A stretch of DNA of 64,000 bases from Nicotiana tabacum. Lineage: Eukaryota > Streptophyta > Magnoliopsida > Solanales > Solanaceae. The position numbers and the translations under genes were made by a program. This document shows, piece after piece, positions 10,480 through 21,890 of this stretch. Where the stretch lies: positions 39,071,804-39,135,803 of the forward strand of contig NC_134096.1 in assembly GCF_000715075.1 (NCBI RefSeq). The letters run 5' to 3'. Under the pieces are notes generated by a model. It searched no databases. It was not told the DNA's origin and was given only the letters and a program-made list of their open reading frames with translations. How positions within the stretch are numbered: position 1 is the first letter of the stretch; each line of letters begins with the position of its first letter.

Positions 10480-12100
10480 CTAGGTTATTGATACCTTCAT
10501 CTTTTTTGCTTCCGAGAAAGTGACCCCGTTGATCTCGTTCCCCCCGAAGATCATGTTGATCGTCTGGCGCGGAGGGTCTTCTCCTATTTTCGAGTTCTTC
10601 ACGTTATCACGGTTGCGACCGTAGTTGTTCTTGGCCCGGTAACTTAAGAATTCTCTGAGATGTCCATTTTTTAGCAGTGTCGCCACCTCTTCATGCAGAT
10701 GTCGGCAGTCCCCAGTCCGGTGGCCATTCGTCCCGTGGAATTCGTGCCACAAATTGGGATCCCTCTGGCTGGAATCGGACCTCATCGGCTTCAAGAACCT
10801 TGCTTCTTTAATGTTCCTTATAGATGATACCAACTCTACTACACAGACATTGAAGTTGTATTCTGATAGCGAAGGGTAAGTAGGATCCCGTGTACCTGAC
10901 GCTTCTTTGTCTTGTAATGATCTGTTATTCCATCCGCAATCAGTTTTTCTATCGGTAACGAACCTGTATGCCGATCAGAAACCTCTGCCGCGTCCTTCGG
11001 CCCGTTCGTAGGGCAAAAACCGGCCCCCTCGAAGACCGTATATCTATGTTGAAATCGTCTTTTGATTTTTCTTTATTCTTCTCCCGACCTTTTGCCGACG
11101 CCGGGAAGCCAATCTGATCATCTTCAATCCTTATCTTAGACTAGTACCAGTTGTAAACATCCATCCAAGTCGTCTCTTGGAACCCAAGCAAGCTTTTCTT
11201 CAATTTTCGGGAAGCATCAGAACTTCTCAGATTCAGACCCTTGGTGAATGCTTCAGCCACCTATTCATCTGGAACAGCCGGGAGCAACATCCTCTCCTTT
11301 TGGAACCGGATGATGAATTCCCGTAACAACTCAGACTCTCCTTGTGCAATTCTTAATATGTCGGCCTTTCGGGCATGTACCTTTCTAGCCCCGGCATGGG
11401 CCTTAATAAAAAAATCGTGGGGAGCAAAATCGTTCCCCTTCACCACCATTGTATAGGTGGTAATATGCTCCTGAGGGTTTGAAGTTCCATACTTCGGCAC
11501 GTCGGGCATTTTAAACCGCTTCGGGATTAGTTCTGGTGCCGCGCTTGGTTTGTACGGCAACTAAGTATACTTCTTTGAGTTCGGCCTTTTCAGCACTGGT
11601 GGTGCACCCGAGATTTGGTCCATGCGGGCATTCACTTCCCATATAAACTGCATGAGCTCGCTTTTGAAGGGATCACTCTCGTTGTTGTGACCGGAACCAC
11701 TTCCCCCAACCCCATCATAGCCAACCTCGCCCCTCGGGGTGTTGTTGTCGACCCTCTGCATTGTTTGATTCGCGGGAGCATCGGGAGGAACTGGACCTCG
11801 TCCATTCGCGTTATTGGAATCCCCCGACAACACCTTCTTTAACTCCGTCATAACCTTATCCTGCCGTGTGAGATGACCTAGAATAACCGCTTGTTTCTCT
11901 TGCAGGACCCTTACCGCTTCAATAACATGCGCCTCTTCAGCATCATCGAGAGTCACCTCTCGAATATTTCACAGGTATCGCCTGTCGTGGACCGATGTAG
12001 CATCGTTCCCCTCATTGCAGGTGTCACTGACTGAATCATCGTGATGAGGCTAGTCTCTTCGGGCCTCAAGATTGTGCGTGTTAACACAATTATCTGCCAT
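10480..12100 (-). pseudogene. Tat element gag
   Basis: The start ATG is at 12100-12098 (minus), giving MADNCVNTHNLEARRD, a typical start for this family. 11956-11561 is a low-complexity N-terminal part, 11560-11261 the gag domain with KYGTSNPQEHITTYTM and RIAQGESELLREFI, and 10833-10480 the nucleocapsid end with the zinc-knuckle-like FHGTNGHRTGDCRHL. Two defects stand out. Around 11408 the frame jumps from GNDFAPH straight to FFIKAHAGARK, so about 40 residues of the gag core are missing. The first Cys of the knuckle is replaced (WHEFHGTNGH). Stops occur at 11560 and between 10834 and 11260. Confidence 0.85.
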
Positions 12101-12183
12101 TTTTGTGATCTCTTGCTAAGACAATTAATGAAAACACGTTAGTAAAAGAGGCAAGGATCAACATAATTACACGAATGTCTAGG

Positions 12184-12202
12184 CCTCATGGTGGGAGCCA
12201 AA
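12184..12202 (-). promoter_or_regulatory. Primer-binding site of the Tat element
   Basis: On the minus strand TTTGGCTCCCACCATGAGG follows the LTR end ...GTAAACA by one base. It resembles the TTTGGCGCCCACCGTGGGG site of other Tat elements with a few changes. I do not name the tRNA. Confidence 0.75.
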
Positions 12203-12203
12203 C

Positions 12204-12667
12204 TGTTTACCCGTAAAACAGTATAGTTGAATTTATGCGTGGTTTTCTAGACAAGTGAATTAATTCAATAATGAAATAATAAAAAAATTGAAGAAATATG
12301 TAATACTTAGCCTTGATATGAATATGAAATAGCATAAACAGTAATTCTGGGAGCGAGGCTTCCGGGCACAACAATAATGAAATCAAAAAGTAAGAAGATA
12401 AAATTGTATTGAGCTTTGAATAGGTTATAGCGTAAGTTTGCCAGAAAATTTGTGTCCTTTACAATGATAACAGAACTCACTATTTATAGCTGCTCCTAGG
12501 GAATAAGGTCTTAGGATCATGCCCTTCTTTAATGGCAATTATGAGGGCTATTAAAGAATGTATAACGGTGAGCATAAATAATAAATTCTTTGTAACAGGC
12601 AGTGTACTAAATGTTGTGGAATATTCTCTATTGAATGCTACCGGGTGGCAGGTATTTATTGCATCTT
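12204..12667 (-). repeat. 5' LTR of the Tat element, interrupted
   Basis: Begins (plus strand) with TGTTTACCCG beside the primer-binding site. From 12415 it matches 1-261. It ends abruptly at GCATCTT, where a Tekay-type LTR starts. The rest is not found further right in the window. Confidence 0.85.
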
Positions 12668-13369
12668 TGTCACGACCCCAAATTCCCTCCGTAGAATGTT
12701 GTGACGGCACATAGTCTCTATGACTAGGTAATCCTAACAATATGAGGAAACATTAAATAAAACTTAGAATCTCAAAACTCCAACAATTTCATAAATAGAA
12801 TGTATAAACACAATGCGTACAACTCCCCAAGACCTGGTGAAATATAAGTCACAAGCTCTAGATATAGTGTTGGACAACCCTATACATCACTGTCTATAAA
12901 AGTATAAAGAAATAGAGAAGAACATGATAGAAGGGGACTCTGAGGAATGCGGATGCGGACATGTATACCTTGAAGTCTCCAATAGCAAGCTCAGCGTGCT
13001 AGTGCTGGGACTGATAAGATGTACATGGATCTGCACAAAAACATATGCAGAAGCGTAGTATGAGTATACCACAACGGTACCCAGTAAGTTCCAAGCCTAA
13101 CCTCGGTAGAGTAGTGATGAGGTTAGGTCAAGGCCCTACTGGAGATAATAAGAAAACAATATAAGGAAGTGAAACAATAAAGAATCTACGGAAAGTTAAC
13201 ACCACAGAATCAAGACAGTTAATACAATACGAAAGGGAAACAAGGATTTTACATGTTAAGGAAATAACAACCAAAACAAATACAACAACTAGAGAAAGAT
13301 CAACAAGGGCCCCTACTGAGGTACCGCCTCGTAGTCCCAAATCATAAAAGTAACTCACAGTCTTTCCTT

Positions 13370-13570
13370 ATATCACCATGCGTTTTAGCCCACCTTATCA
13401 CACCGTATGGCTTCTAGTAGTTCCCTTACTAGCCACGCATATCAAGCCCACCTTATCTCACCGCATGCGATTCAACACCCAGACCTTATACCACCGCATG
13501 CGTATCAATAGAAACAACGGCATGACAGAAACCATAGTAACAACAACACGACATAAACCTCGTGCAAACA
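13370..13570. repeat. Sub-repeat block in LTR A
   Basis: Imperfect copies of CCACCTTATCACACCGYATG / CTTATACCACCGCATGCG. It lies about 70-75% along the LTR from its 5' end (15611), the same relative place as repeat blocks in the other LTRs here. Confidence 0.6.
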
Positions 13571-14571
13571 ACCAAACAATCATCTCAACAATAACACAAA
13601 TGCCAGAACATAACAACTCAAAAAAATGATGTTTCACAACTTACACTTTGCCTCAATAGAAACCACAACCTTAGCAACTCAACACCAAACTCAACAGCAA
13701 GATATTTCAAGGATAGGAAATTTCAAGTAAAGAGTCCCACAGTTAAATAATGACTACGGAATTAAGAAAGCAAGTAACTCAACTAAACATGTAGTACAAG
13801 TTGCCAATAAGAGATAAGACAAGTAGACATGTGAAGTTAGACTAAACATAGTGACTATAACATGCTAAAGTAACTCAATTAAAGCATGAAAAGGAAACTA
13901 CGAAGCTACAATCAGAATCTCAATATTTAGCCCGTGTACGCATTTGTCACCTCGCGTACACGACCTCCACATATCATAATTATCACAACCATACCAAATC
14001 CTAAGGGGAATTCCCCCCCCCCCTACAAAGTTAGATAAGTCACTTACCTCAAACCACGCTAAATCAATCAACTAAAAGGCCTTTTCCTCAATTTTCCAAC
14101 TCCGAATGACTCGAATCAAGCCAAAATAATTTTATACTATAAATATAACTAAAGGAAACTAATTCAAATAATGAAATTATGATCTTAGCAAAGAAATGAA
14201 AAATCGCCCCAAAAAGTCTACCCGGGCCAGTGTCTCGGAACACGACCAAAATCATTAAATCCGAATACCCATTCAATATCGAGTCCAACTATGCAAGAAT
14301 TATTCAAATCCGACCTCATTTCGCCTTTCAAAAGTCAAAAATTTAGCCTAAGAAGTTTTATCACTTTCCCCCAATTTTCCAACCCAAATCCCTAATTACA
14401 TGATAAAATCAATGATAGATTAGTGAAATTTAATCAAAATCGAGTTAAGAACTCTTACCCCAAAAATCCCTCGAAATATCACCTCAAACCGATCTCTCTA
14501 AGTCCAAATTGTGAAATATGACATAAATCCTCGATTTCAAACTTAAGTTCTACTGCCTAGTTAATTACACA

Positions 14572-14895
14572 TCGCGATCGCGGAATATCCTTCACGATCG
14601 TGAAGAAGAAAACAAGGCTGCCCCCAAAATGGCCTTCGCAAACGCGGTTGACTCCATGCGAATGCAGATAAATGATACACAAACCTACGCGATCGCGGAC
14701 ATTCTCACGCAATCGCGAAGCACAACTTCGCGTGACCCTGCTGCCTTACTTCCTTGTACGCGATCCGCTCTATGCATTCGTGAAGCACATGCTTCACCAC
14801 TGCCACGATCACCACCCTCTCTCTGTAAACGCAAAGAGTAAAAACCAACAGTCCACAAAAATCCCTTCACGATCGCGGACGAAACCTCACGATCG
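14572..14895 (-). promoter_or_regulatory. CpG-rich word cluster in LTR A
   Basis: Repeats of CGCGATCGCG, CACGATCGTG and ACGCGATCGCGGAC spaced irregularly over 320 bases, standing out against AT-rich flanks. It lies 720-1040 bases into the LTR. Regulatory role is inference; only a weak TATA-like stretch follows. Confidence 0.55.
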
Positions 14896-15611
14896 AATTA
14901 AAGGAAACCAGACATGAGAAAACCAGCAACTTCAGCTATTAATGATTCGAAATGCGTCGAACATGGTCCAAATTACACTCGAGGCCCCCGGGACCTCAAA
15001 CAAACATGCCAAAAATTTCTAAAACATCATACGAACATGCTCGAAGTGTCAAATCCATCAAACAATACTAGAATCACGAATCGCGCATCCATTCACGCCT
15101 AAGAACTTATGAACTTCTGAATTTCGAAACCAACGTCGATTCATACCAAAACAACTCTGATTGACACCACATTTTGAACACAAGTCATATATGACATTAC
15201 AGACCTATTTCAACTTCCGGAATTGAAATCCGACCCCGATATCAAAAAGTCCACTCCTAGTCAAACTTTTCAAAATCTTCCAACTTTCCAACTTTCGCCA
15301 ATTAATGCCGAAATGACCTACGGACCTCCAAATCAATATCTGGACACGCTCCTAAGACTAAAATCACCCTACGAAGCTATTGGAACTGTCAAAATTCCAT
15401 TTTAGAGTTATATTCACACAAGTCAAACTACGGTCAACTCTTACGACTTAATCTTCCAACTTAGGAACTATGTATCCCATATCACTCTGAAACTCTCCCG
15501 AATCGGATACCAAGAACCCCGACAAGTCACTTAACCACAATATAACATAGACGGAGAATAAATTAGGGTATCGGGGCTAAAATACTCAAAACAACCAGCC
15601 GGGTCATTACA

Positions 15612-15627
15612 TCCTCCCCCTCTTAAA
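15612..15627 (-). promoter_or_regulatory. Polypurine tract of element A
   Basis: Minus-strand purine run TTAAGAGGGGGAGGA directly before the LTR end, as needed to prime plus-strand synthesis. Confidence 0.8.
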
Positions 15628-15639
15628 TCAAACGTTCAT

Positions 15640-16258
15640 CCTCTAACGAGTGTAGAGACATACCTGAAGTGGTGAAAAGATGAGGATAATGGCTACGCAT
15701 ATCATTCTCGGTCTCCCAAGTCACCTCATCGACTGGCTGGACCCTCCACTAAACCTTCACTGAAGCAATGTTCTTCGACCTCAACTTTCAAACCTGCCTG
15801 TCCAAAATGGCCACTAGCTCCTCAACATAAGACAAATCCCTATCCAACTGGACTGAGCAGAAGTCTAATACATTAACGGATCGTCGTGATACTTCCAAAG
15901 CATAGAAATATGGAACAATGGATGAACTACAACTAGATTAGGTGGTAGTGCAAGTCTGTAGGCCACCTCTCTAATCCTCTAAGGAATATCAAAAGGTCCG
16001 ATATACTTAGGGCTCAGCTTGCCCTTCTTCTCGAACCACATAACACCCTTCATGGGCGAAACCCGGAGCAAGACCCGCTCCCTGACCATGAATGAAACAT
16101 CGCGAACCTTCCGATATGCCTAACTCTTCTGTTTGGATTGGGCTATACGAAGTCGATCCTGAATCAATTTAACCTTTTCCAAAGCATCCTGAACCAAGTC
16201 TGTACCCAATATCCTAGCCTCGCCCGGCTCAAACCAACCCACCGAAGACCAGCACCGC
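15640..16258 (-). pseudogene. Pol C-terminus with chromodomain-like end, element A
   Basis: Read from 16258 down: the last part of a Tekay-type integrase (QDALEKVKLIQDRLR-like, KQKS.AYRKVRDVSFMVRERVLLRVSPMKGV) and a chromodomain-like tail with KLRSKNIASVKV*WRVQPVDEVTWETENDMR and SHYPHLF. Several stops break it. The upstream parts (RT, RNase H, integrase core) are cut off at 16258. Confidence 0.82.
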
Positions 16259-16724
16259 TGATGGTAGGATAGAAACTTGTGTTTTAGCCATAGTATTGTA
16301 CTCTAATTACTGCATTTTATGTGTGTTTGATCTTAAACGATAGTGATTTTCACTTATTATCCATTTTATGCCTTGCAGAAAATGATGTTGAGTTAAAAAG
16401 ATAATTTGGAGCTAAATCAAACAATTTAGAGCTTTAAAATCTTAGTAGAAGCCCAAAGAATTAAACCGGGATCGTGTTCGAATATGGAGGACCAGATACA
16501 CATGTAAAAGATAGAGAAAAAATTCTTAAAGCCATTTAAATGGCCTATCATGGCATGGTAGCCAAAATGGGAGACAAGGGGACAATTTGTCACCATATTC
16601 TATTTAGAAATTTAATTCCCCCAAGACATGGTCTAATAGGACGTTTGACCAACGTGTCCAACAAAGTGATTTTCCTATTGAAGTTTGTTTATGCGGAAAT
16701 GCAAGTCCTCTACTTTTTTCCATT

Positions 16725-16855
16725 GGCGCGCTGCATGGGGCATCGCGAGGCACGACACGGTATTGCAAAATGTGCCCGAAAATGATTTTTGGAAATGTTC
16801 TAGAATTCCCCACAAGTGCGCCACATGGGGCGGCGCGGGGTGAGGCGTGGTAGCA
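16725..16855 (+). promoter_or_regulatory. GC-rich cluster upstream of a TATA-like box (Athila-like LTR)
   Basis: Words such as GGCGCGCTGCATGGGGCATCG and its near-repeat GTGCGCCACATGGGGCGGCG, about 75 bases apart. TTAAATACAC at 16931 is the likely core promoter. Confidence 0.5.
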
Positions 16856-17258
16856 CAAAAATGTTAGAGTGACTTCCCATTTTTGCTAAAAAAAAAGATA
16901 GTTTCGTCCGGGGTTTGTTTTGGGGCCGACTTAAATACACCAAAACACCATTTTAGATGGACTTTTGATACAATTTCGACCTAAGGAGGCCAAGGAGGAT
17001 AAGGAGGAGTTGGAAGAACACAAGCACAAGGATTTCATCATTCCTTCCTCACTCAAGATCCGGGTTTGGATTGAATTTATATTTTCCTATACTTTAGTTA
17101 CATTTGTGAAGTACTTCTCCATGTCTATGGAGTAGATCCTTTTGGGTTTTGATAGATTTTGTGTATTTATGATTGTTTGTGGATTATAACTCTATTTTTA
17201 TGTATTTAAATCATTTTTGGAAGATTTAATTGTTACATCTATATTCATTTGTTCCTGT

Positions 17259-17531
17259 AATCGAAAGAGGCACAACTTGTGATATCATTGCATTATATTG
17301 TTGGTTTAATTCATAGATTCTTCTAAATAATCGAAAGAGGCTAGTTGAATTATTGATTAAACCTAGTTAGGAGGATAATCGAGAGAAGTTCTCCTAAAGA
17401 CCATTCCATTACGCATTCTTGCATATCTTCACAGAGCTTAAATTGATTTCATATTGAGAGGTTGCGACTTAATCGAGAGAGGAGTTTTCTACTAAATAAT
17501 TGTACTGATAATTAAGTGAATTCGAGAGACT
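17259..17531 (+). repeat. Dispersed AATCGARAGAGG repeats in the Athila-like LTR
   Basis: Five copies of the word (17259, 17329, 17377, 17470 and a weaker one near 17519) spaced about 40-95 bases, at 63-80% of the LTR. Confidence 0.65.
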
Positions 17532-17851
17532 CACTTGAACATTAGAAGTGAATTATCTAGAGTTAGATCCCGAACAATTATCTTGCACTTATTCCGTCAA
17601 AACCCTATCCTCTCCCACTGATAACCTCAATTGCTTATTCCTTGTCTCGATAGTCACTAGTCAATAGCTTTAGATTCTTAGTTAATTTCAATTCTTAGTC
17701 ATATAAATCTCAAATGTTGATCCTCCTGGATAGCAATCAAGCTAGAAACTATGAGAATACTAATTAAATCCAATCGTTGTGGATACGATATTATAGTATA
17801 CTATCTTTGACTAGCGAGCACAATTTAAGTGTATATTTTACGCTCGTCAAA

Positions 17852-17871
17852 TTTTGGCGTCGTTGCCGAGG
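17852..17871 (+). promoter_or_regulatory. Primer-binding site, Athila type
   Basis: TTTTGGCGTCGTTGCCGAGG two bases after the LTR end; it matches the Athila-type TTTGGCGCCGTTGCCGGGG with two changes. Confidence 0.8.
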
Positions 17872-18042
17872 ATTGGCAATCAATAGTATTTAAAATACTT
17901 TGTAGTGCTAATTCAGGAATTAACTTTTAATTTTTATTTTGTTTATTTTTAGTTTTGTTATGTTAACTTCTCTTCAAGATTTCTTCTGTTGAAGAAATCT
18001 TGAAGAGCATATTCTTGATACTGAACTCTAAATGTTGTAAAG

Positions 18043-18282
18043 ATGGAGTACAACCAGCCTAAGAAAACGGTTGAAGAGTTAGCAGCTGAACATTGTCAGC
18101 GCTCTGCTATATGTTTTAAATGCGGTGGAAATCATCTATGTGTTGATTGTCAAGCAGGTAGATATTCTTCCTATGGTTCATATTTTAAAAACTCCCACTC
18201 TGTTTCTAGTCCATACAGGTATGAGGATTCATATGGGCACAATTCTGACTCTGGTTGGGATGAATACCCTTATTATGACTAG
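18043..18282 (+). pseudogene. Small gag-like ORF with zinc-knuckle-like motif
   Basis: A 79-residue frame with CFKCGGNHLCVDCQAG near its middle, similar to the Cys-rich part of Athila-type gag proteins (C-X2-C-X3-H-X4-C here, one residue short of the standard knuckle). The rest is Tyr/Ser-rich. It has an ATG but no full gag domain in front, so it is probably a truncated gag remnant left by internal deletion. Confidence 0.55.
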
Positions 18283-18292
18283 AATGATCCTT

Positions 18293-18913
18293 AGCTTCCC
18301 TAGGTCTAACGTATGTCAAAAATGGTATTTTGGGGTATTTAATCCGGCCCCAAAACAAATCTCGGAAAAAACTACCATTTTCTTAGAGAAATAGGACTTT
18401 TCCCGGATAGGACATGCACGGTCGTGCACCTGGAGACCTGCTTGCGCACTTGGTCGTGCATTTTGCACATTGTTCTGCCCCAAGCACGCACTTGGTCGCG
18501 CACCTGGGTGATAAGTTGTGAATTTGGAAACACGTAAAACATGAAAGTTGTAGCCCTTTTAAGTAGCTTTCCAATGATATATTGTGTAGCCCAAACGAAA
18601 TTATGAGTACAAAGTTATGTGCATTTTACTCGACACTGTGCAATATGCCTTCTCGATTCTTCGTTTCATTCCACTATCTTCCGTTGATCCCCGAACTCGA
18701 TCCCAACTTAATCCTTGGGATTTTACTCAGACTTCAAAGCTCCAGAATAACTTGAATTCATTCCATAACATCTACATAGATCGAAATCACTCCTACAAGG
18801 CATAAAACACACAATTAGTGCAAAACACTAGCGATTAAAGCTCCAACTCAATTAAAGTGCAGTAAATTAGAGTGCGATAAGTGACTAAAACATAAGATTA
18901 TAGCCTTCCATAA
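18293..18913 (-). repeat. Partial related LTR in inverted orientation
   Basis: Read on the minus strand from 18913, it follows the Athila-like LTR: CTTATGTTTTAGTCAC... against CTTGTGTTTTAGCCAT..., then TTTTATGCCTTG, and ATTTGTTTTGGGGCCGGATTAAATACC against the same block at 16910-16940. It holds its own GTGCACGACC-type cluster at 18413-18513 and a TATA-like ATTAAATACC (minus, near 18340). It stops near 18293, so only its 5' third is here. Divergence shows it is not the other LTR of the same element. Confidence 0.7.
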
Positions 18914-20800
18914 GTATTGATGCATGATGGCAGGGTGATTGTATACGCGTCGCGACAATTGAAGGTTCATGAGAAGAATTACCCTAATCACGACTTAGAG
19001 TTGACAACCATTGTTCAAGCATTAAATATATAGAGGCATTACCTCTATAGCGTGTCGTGTGAGGTATTCATGGATCATCGGAGTCTACAGTATTTGTTCA
19101 AGCAAAATGATCTCAACTTGAGGCAGCGGAGGTGGTTGGAGCTATTGAAAGACTATGATATTACCATCTTGTATCATCCCGGGAAGGCCAATATGGTGGC
19201 TGATGCCTTGAGTAGAAAGACTATGAGTATGGATAGCCTTGCATATGTTCCAGTTGATGAGATACCGCTAGCATCATATGTTCAGGCCTTGGCCAATCAA
19301 TTCGTGAGGTTAGATGTTTCGGAGCCTAGACGGATTCTAGCTTGCACGGTTGCTTGGTCTTCTTTGTATGAGTGCATCAGAGAGCGTCAGTGTGACGACC
19401 CCTATTTACTTGTCCTTAAGGACACAGTGCGGCATGGTGGTGCCAAGCAATTTACTGTTGGAAATGATGGGGTGTTATAGATGCAGGGTCAGATTTGTGT
19501 GCCCAATATGGATGGGCTTTGTGAGTTGATTCTTAAGGAGGCCCATAGTTCGCGGTATTCCATTCATCCGGGTGCCTCCAAGATGTATCAGGATTTGAGG
19601 CAGCTTTATTGGTAGAGAAGAATGAAGAAAGATATAGTTGCATATGTGGCTCGGTGTTTGAATTGTCAGTAGGTAAATGTATAAGCATTACAGGCCTAAC
19701 AGTTTGCTTCAGAGACTTAATATTCCCGAGTGGAAGTGGGAGCGTATTACTATGGATTTCGTTGTTGGACTCCCACGGACTTTGAAGAAATTCGACGCAG
19801 TATGGGTCATTGTAGACAGGTTGACCAAGTTAGCACATTTTATTCCAGTAGTAGTTTCCTATTCTTCAGAGTGGTTGGTTGAGATCTATATCCGCGAGAT
19901 TGTTCGTCTTCACGATGTGCCAATGTCCATCATTTCTGATCGGGGTACGCAGTTCACATCGCACTTTTGGAGGGCCGTACAATGTGAGTTAGTCACACAG
20001 GTTGAGTTGAGTACAACATTTCACCCTCATACGGACGGGTAGTCCGAGCGCACCATTCAGATATTGCAGGATATCCTTCACGCATGTGTTACGGATTTCG
20101 AGGATTCTTGGGATCAGTTCTTGTCGCTTGCGTAGTTTGCCTACAACAATAACTACCAATCATTTATTCAGATGACTCCCTATGAGGCATTATATAGGAG
20201 GCCGTGTCGTTCTCCAGTTGGTTGGTTTGAGCCGGGAGAGGCTCAGTTGTTGGGTACCGATTTGGTTCAGGATGCCTTGGAAAATGTCAAGATGATTCGG
20301 GATCAACTTCGCACAACTCAGTATAGGCAGAAAAGTTATGCCGATCGTAGAGTTTGTAATGTTGCATTCATGGTTGGATCGAGGGTTTTGCCCTGGGTTT
20401 CACCCATGAAGGGTGTGATGAGGTTCGGAAATAAGGTCAAATTGAGCCCTAGGTATATCGGACCCTTCGAAATTCTTAAGGGAGTTGGTGAGGTGGCCTA
20501 CAAGCTTGCATTACCACCTAGCTTATCATCAGTACACCCGGTGTTCCATGTCTCCATGCTCCGAAAGTATCATGGTGATCTGTCCCATGTATTAGATTTC
20601 ACCTCAGTTCAATTGGACAAGGATTTGACATACAAGGAGGAACAAGTGGCCATTCTAGCATGACATATCTGAAAGTTGAGGTCTAAGAGTTATCCTTCTG
20701 TTAGATTGTAGTGGAAAGGTCAGTCGATCGACGCAGCTATGTGGGAGATCGAGTCTGACATGCGAAGTAGATACCCACACTTTTTCACTAGTCCATGTAC
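18914..20800 (+). pseudogene. RNase H, integrase and chromodomain-like tail of element B
   Basis: Begins [16 protein letters not shown] inside RNase H, continues [10 protein letters not shown] and ADALSRK, then the integrase HHCC region, MDFVVGLP (first catalytic Asp), SDRGTQF (second) and SERT (Glu). After it come the conserved PYIGPFEI-like and VHPVFHVSMLRKYHGD parts and a chromodomain-like end WKGQSIDAAMWEIESDMRSRYP. Stops at 19033, 19480, 19615, 19669, 20041, 20133 and 20661, plus a frameshift near 19672. Many stops are TAG at Gln positions, consistent with C-to-T decay. No product is expected. Confidence 0.88.
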
Positions 20801-20831
20801 CTTTCTATTTCCATTTGAGGACGAACGTTTG

Positions 20832-20848
20832 TTTTAGAGGTGGAGATA
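20832..20848 (+). promoter_or_regulatory. Polypurine tract of element B
   Basis: AGAGGTGGAGATA immediately before TGATGATCC, the start of the 3' LTR. Confidence 0.75.
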
Positions 20849-21584
20849 TGATGATCCGATAGGTCATTTTGAGTTTTAGCTTTTATTCCTGTGTTTTGAG
20901 ACCTCGATTATATCCGTTTAGTATTTCTCTATTTACGTGCACAGTCCGTGTCTTATTCCGAAGAATTTTTATGTGAAAAACTGAAGAAAATATGAATGTT
21001 AGCGTTACAAATGATTTGGGTTGACTATGGTCAATATTTTGTGTAAACGGACCTAGATCGGTATTTTGACGGTCCTGATGGATCCGGACCATGATTTTGG
21101 ACTTGGGCATATGCCTGAAATTGAATTCGGAAGTCCTTAACTTGTTTTGACGTGATTTGTTGAAAACTACTAAATTGAAGGTTTAAAGAATTCTGAAGTT
21201 TGACTGTAGATTGACTTTATAGCTATCTGGTTCAGATTTCTATTCTGAAACTTAGTATAGGTTCATTTCACTATTTAAGACTTGTCTGCAAATTTTGGTG
21301 CAAAACAGAGTTGATTTGATATGATTCGGACACTCGGTTGTGAATTTGAAAGTTCTTGAGTTTCTTTGAAAATTTCATGCATTTTGATGTCCGATTCGTA
21401 ATTCTAGTTGTTAGTTTGGTGTTTTGATCGCACGAGTGAGTTCGTATGATATTATCCACTTGTGTGTATATTTGGTTTGGAGCCCGAGGGGCTCGGGTGA
21501 GTTTCGGATAAGCAACGGATTAATTTTGAACTTAGAGGATCTGCTGGTTCAGTTGTTGCTGATGTCTAATGTTTTGTGCTTCGC

Positions 21585-21890
21585 GACCACGAAGGGGAAC
21601 TTGGGGCTGTGGTGGTTTTCTTCTACGCGAACGCGGATAAGCGGTCGCGAACTCAAAGTATCGGAGGGATTACCCTTCGCGAACGCGACTCTTCACTCGC
21701 GAACGCGATGGATTAAGTGAGATTATGGGGGAGGCAAGAGTTGTTATACGTGAATGCGAGCCCAGGCTCGCGAACGCGAAGGCCGGGGGGACAGGCCATC
21801 GCGAATGCATGCAACATCTCGCGAACACGAAGACCATTAGGGACGATGTTCTTCGCGAATGCGTCAGGCCCTTTTCGAACGCGAAAAAGG
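21585..21890 (+). promoter_or_regulatory. CpG-rich word cluster in LTR B
   Basis: At least eight copies of TCGCGAACGCGA-like words (for example CTACGCGAACGCGG, CTTCGCGAACGCGAC, CTCGCGAACGCGATGG), about 730-1050 bases into the LTR. GATTAAAAGG at 21904 follows within 20 bases, a plausible core promoter. The function is not known to me. Confidence 0.6.

Larger units (their letters stand above)
1..12667 (-). mobile_element. Tat-lineage Ty3/gypsy LTR retrotransposon, decayed
   Basis: A nearly complete element read on the minus strand: right (5') LTR 12204-12667, primer-binding site next to it, gag, protease, RT, RNase H, a second archaeal-type RNase H and integrase, then a plus-strand antisense gene (2797-5612), then the left (3') LTR, which runs off the window. 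The second RNase H and the antisense gene together mark the Tat branch of Ty3/gypsy. The two LTRs are recognised because 1-261 and 12415-12667 are close copies. The element is dead: every reading frame has stops or shifts, gag has an internal deletion, and both LTRs are interrupted by younger insertions (a LINE on the left, a Tekay-type LTR on the right). Lineage is inferred from domain order, not from a tree. Confidence 0.9.
12668..15611 (-). repeat. LTR A, 2944 bp
   Basis: Starts TGTCACGACCCC and ends GGGTCATTACA on the plus strand, so it has the TG...CA ends of an LTR. It abuts the polypurine tract of pol. Inside are a CpG-rich cluster (14572-14895), a sub-repeat region around 13370-13570 with CACCGCATGCG-type words, and an 11-base C run near 14018. 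The small reading frames within it are not genes. Confidence 0.87.
12668..16258 (-). mobile_element. Tekay/Del-type gypsy element A: 3' LTR and pol tail
   Basis: A minus-strand element fragment inserted into the Tat 5' LTR: a complete LTR (12668-15611), the polypurine tract and the last part of pol. It is cut at 16258 by an Athila-like LTR; its remaining body is not in the window. Its pol tail and LTR are related to the element at 56828-63759. Confidence 0.87.
16259..17849 (+). repeat. Athila-like 5' LTR
   Basis: Starts TGATGGTAGGATAG and ends GCTCGTCA just before the primer-binding site. Contains a GC-rich cluster (16725-16855), a TATA-like TTAAATACAC at 16931-16940 about 80 bases later, and repeated AATCGARAGAGG words at 17259-17531. 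Confidence 0.78.
16259..18292 (+). mobile_element. Athila-like LTR element fragment (LTR, PBS, small gag-like ORF)
   Basis: A 1591-bp LTR followed by a primer-binding site of the Athila type and about 420 bases of internal sequence containing one small gag-like frame. It begins exactly where element A's pol stops; the matching pol at 62488 continues undisturbed across this point. No second LTR in the same orientation is present, so this is a truncated copy or the remnant of a small non-autonomous element. Confidence 0.75.

Noticed and set aside
6670..12100. Endogenous plant pararetrovirus
   Set aside because: Domain order is gag-protease-RT-RNase H-second RNase H-integrase with LTRs and PBS, which is a Ty3/gypsy element. 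No movement protein or coat domain is seen.
14010..14030. Run of C bases as a regulatory or G-quadruplex site
   Set aside because: A single homopolymer run in an LTR is more simply slippage; LTR D has CCCC only at the same place.
14572..14895. CpG island of a host gene promoter
   Set aside because: It lies inside a bounded LTR and matching clusters occur in the other LTRs; no host gene follows.
18914..20663. Possible domesticated integrase gene
   Set aside because: Several in-frame stops and a frameshift, directly joined to a polypurine tract and LTR; ordinary dead element.
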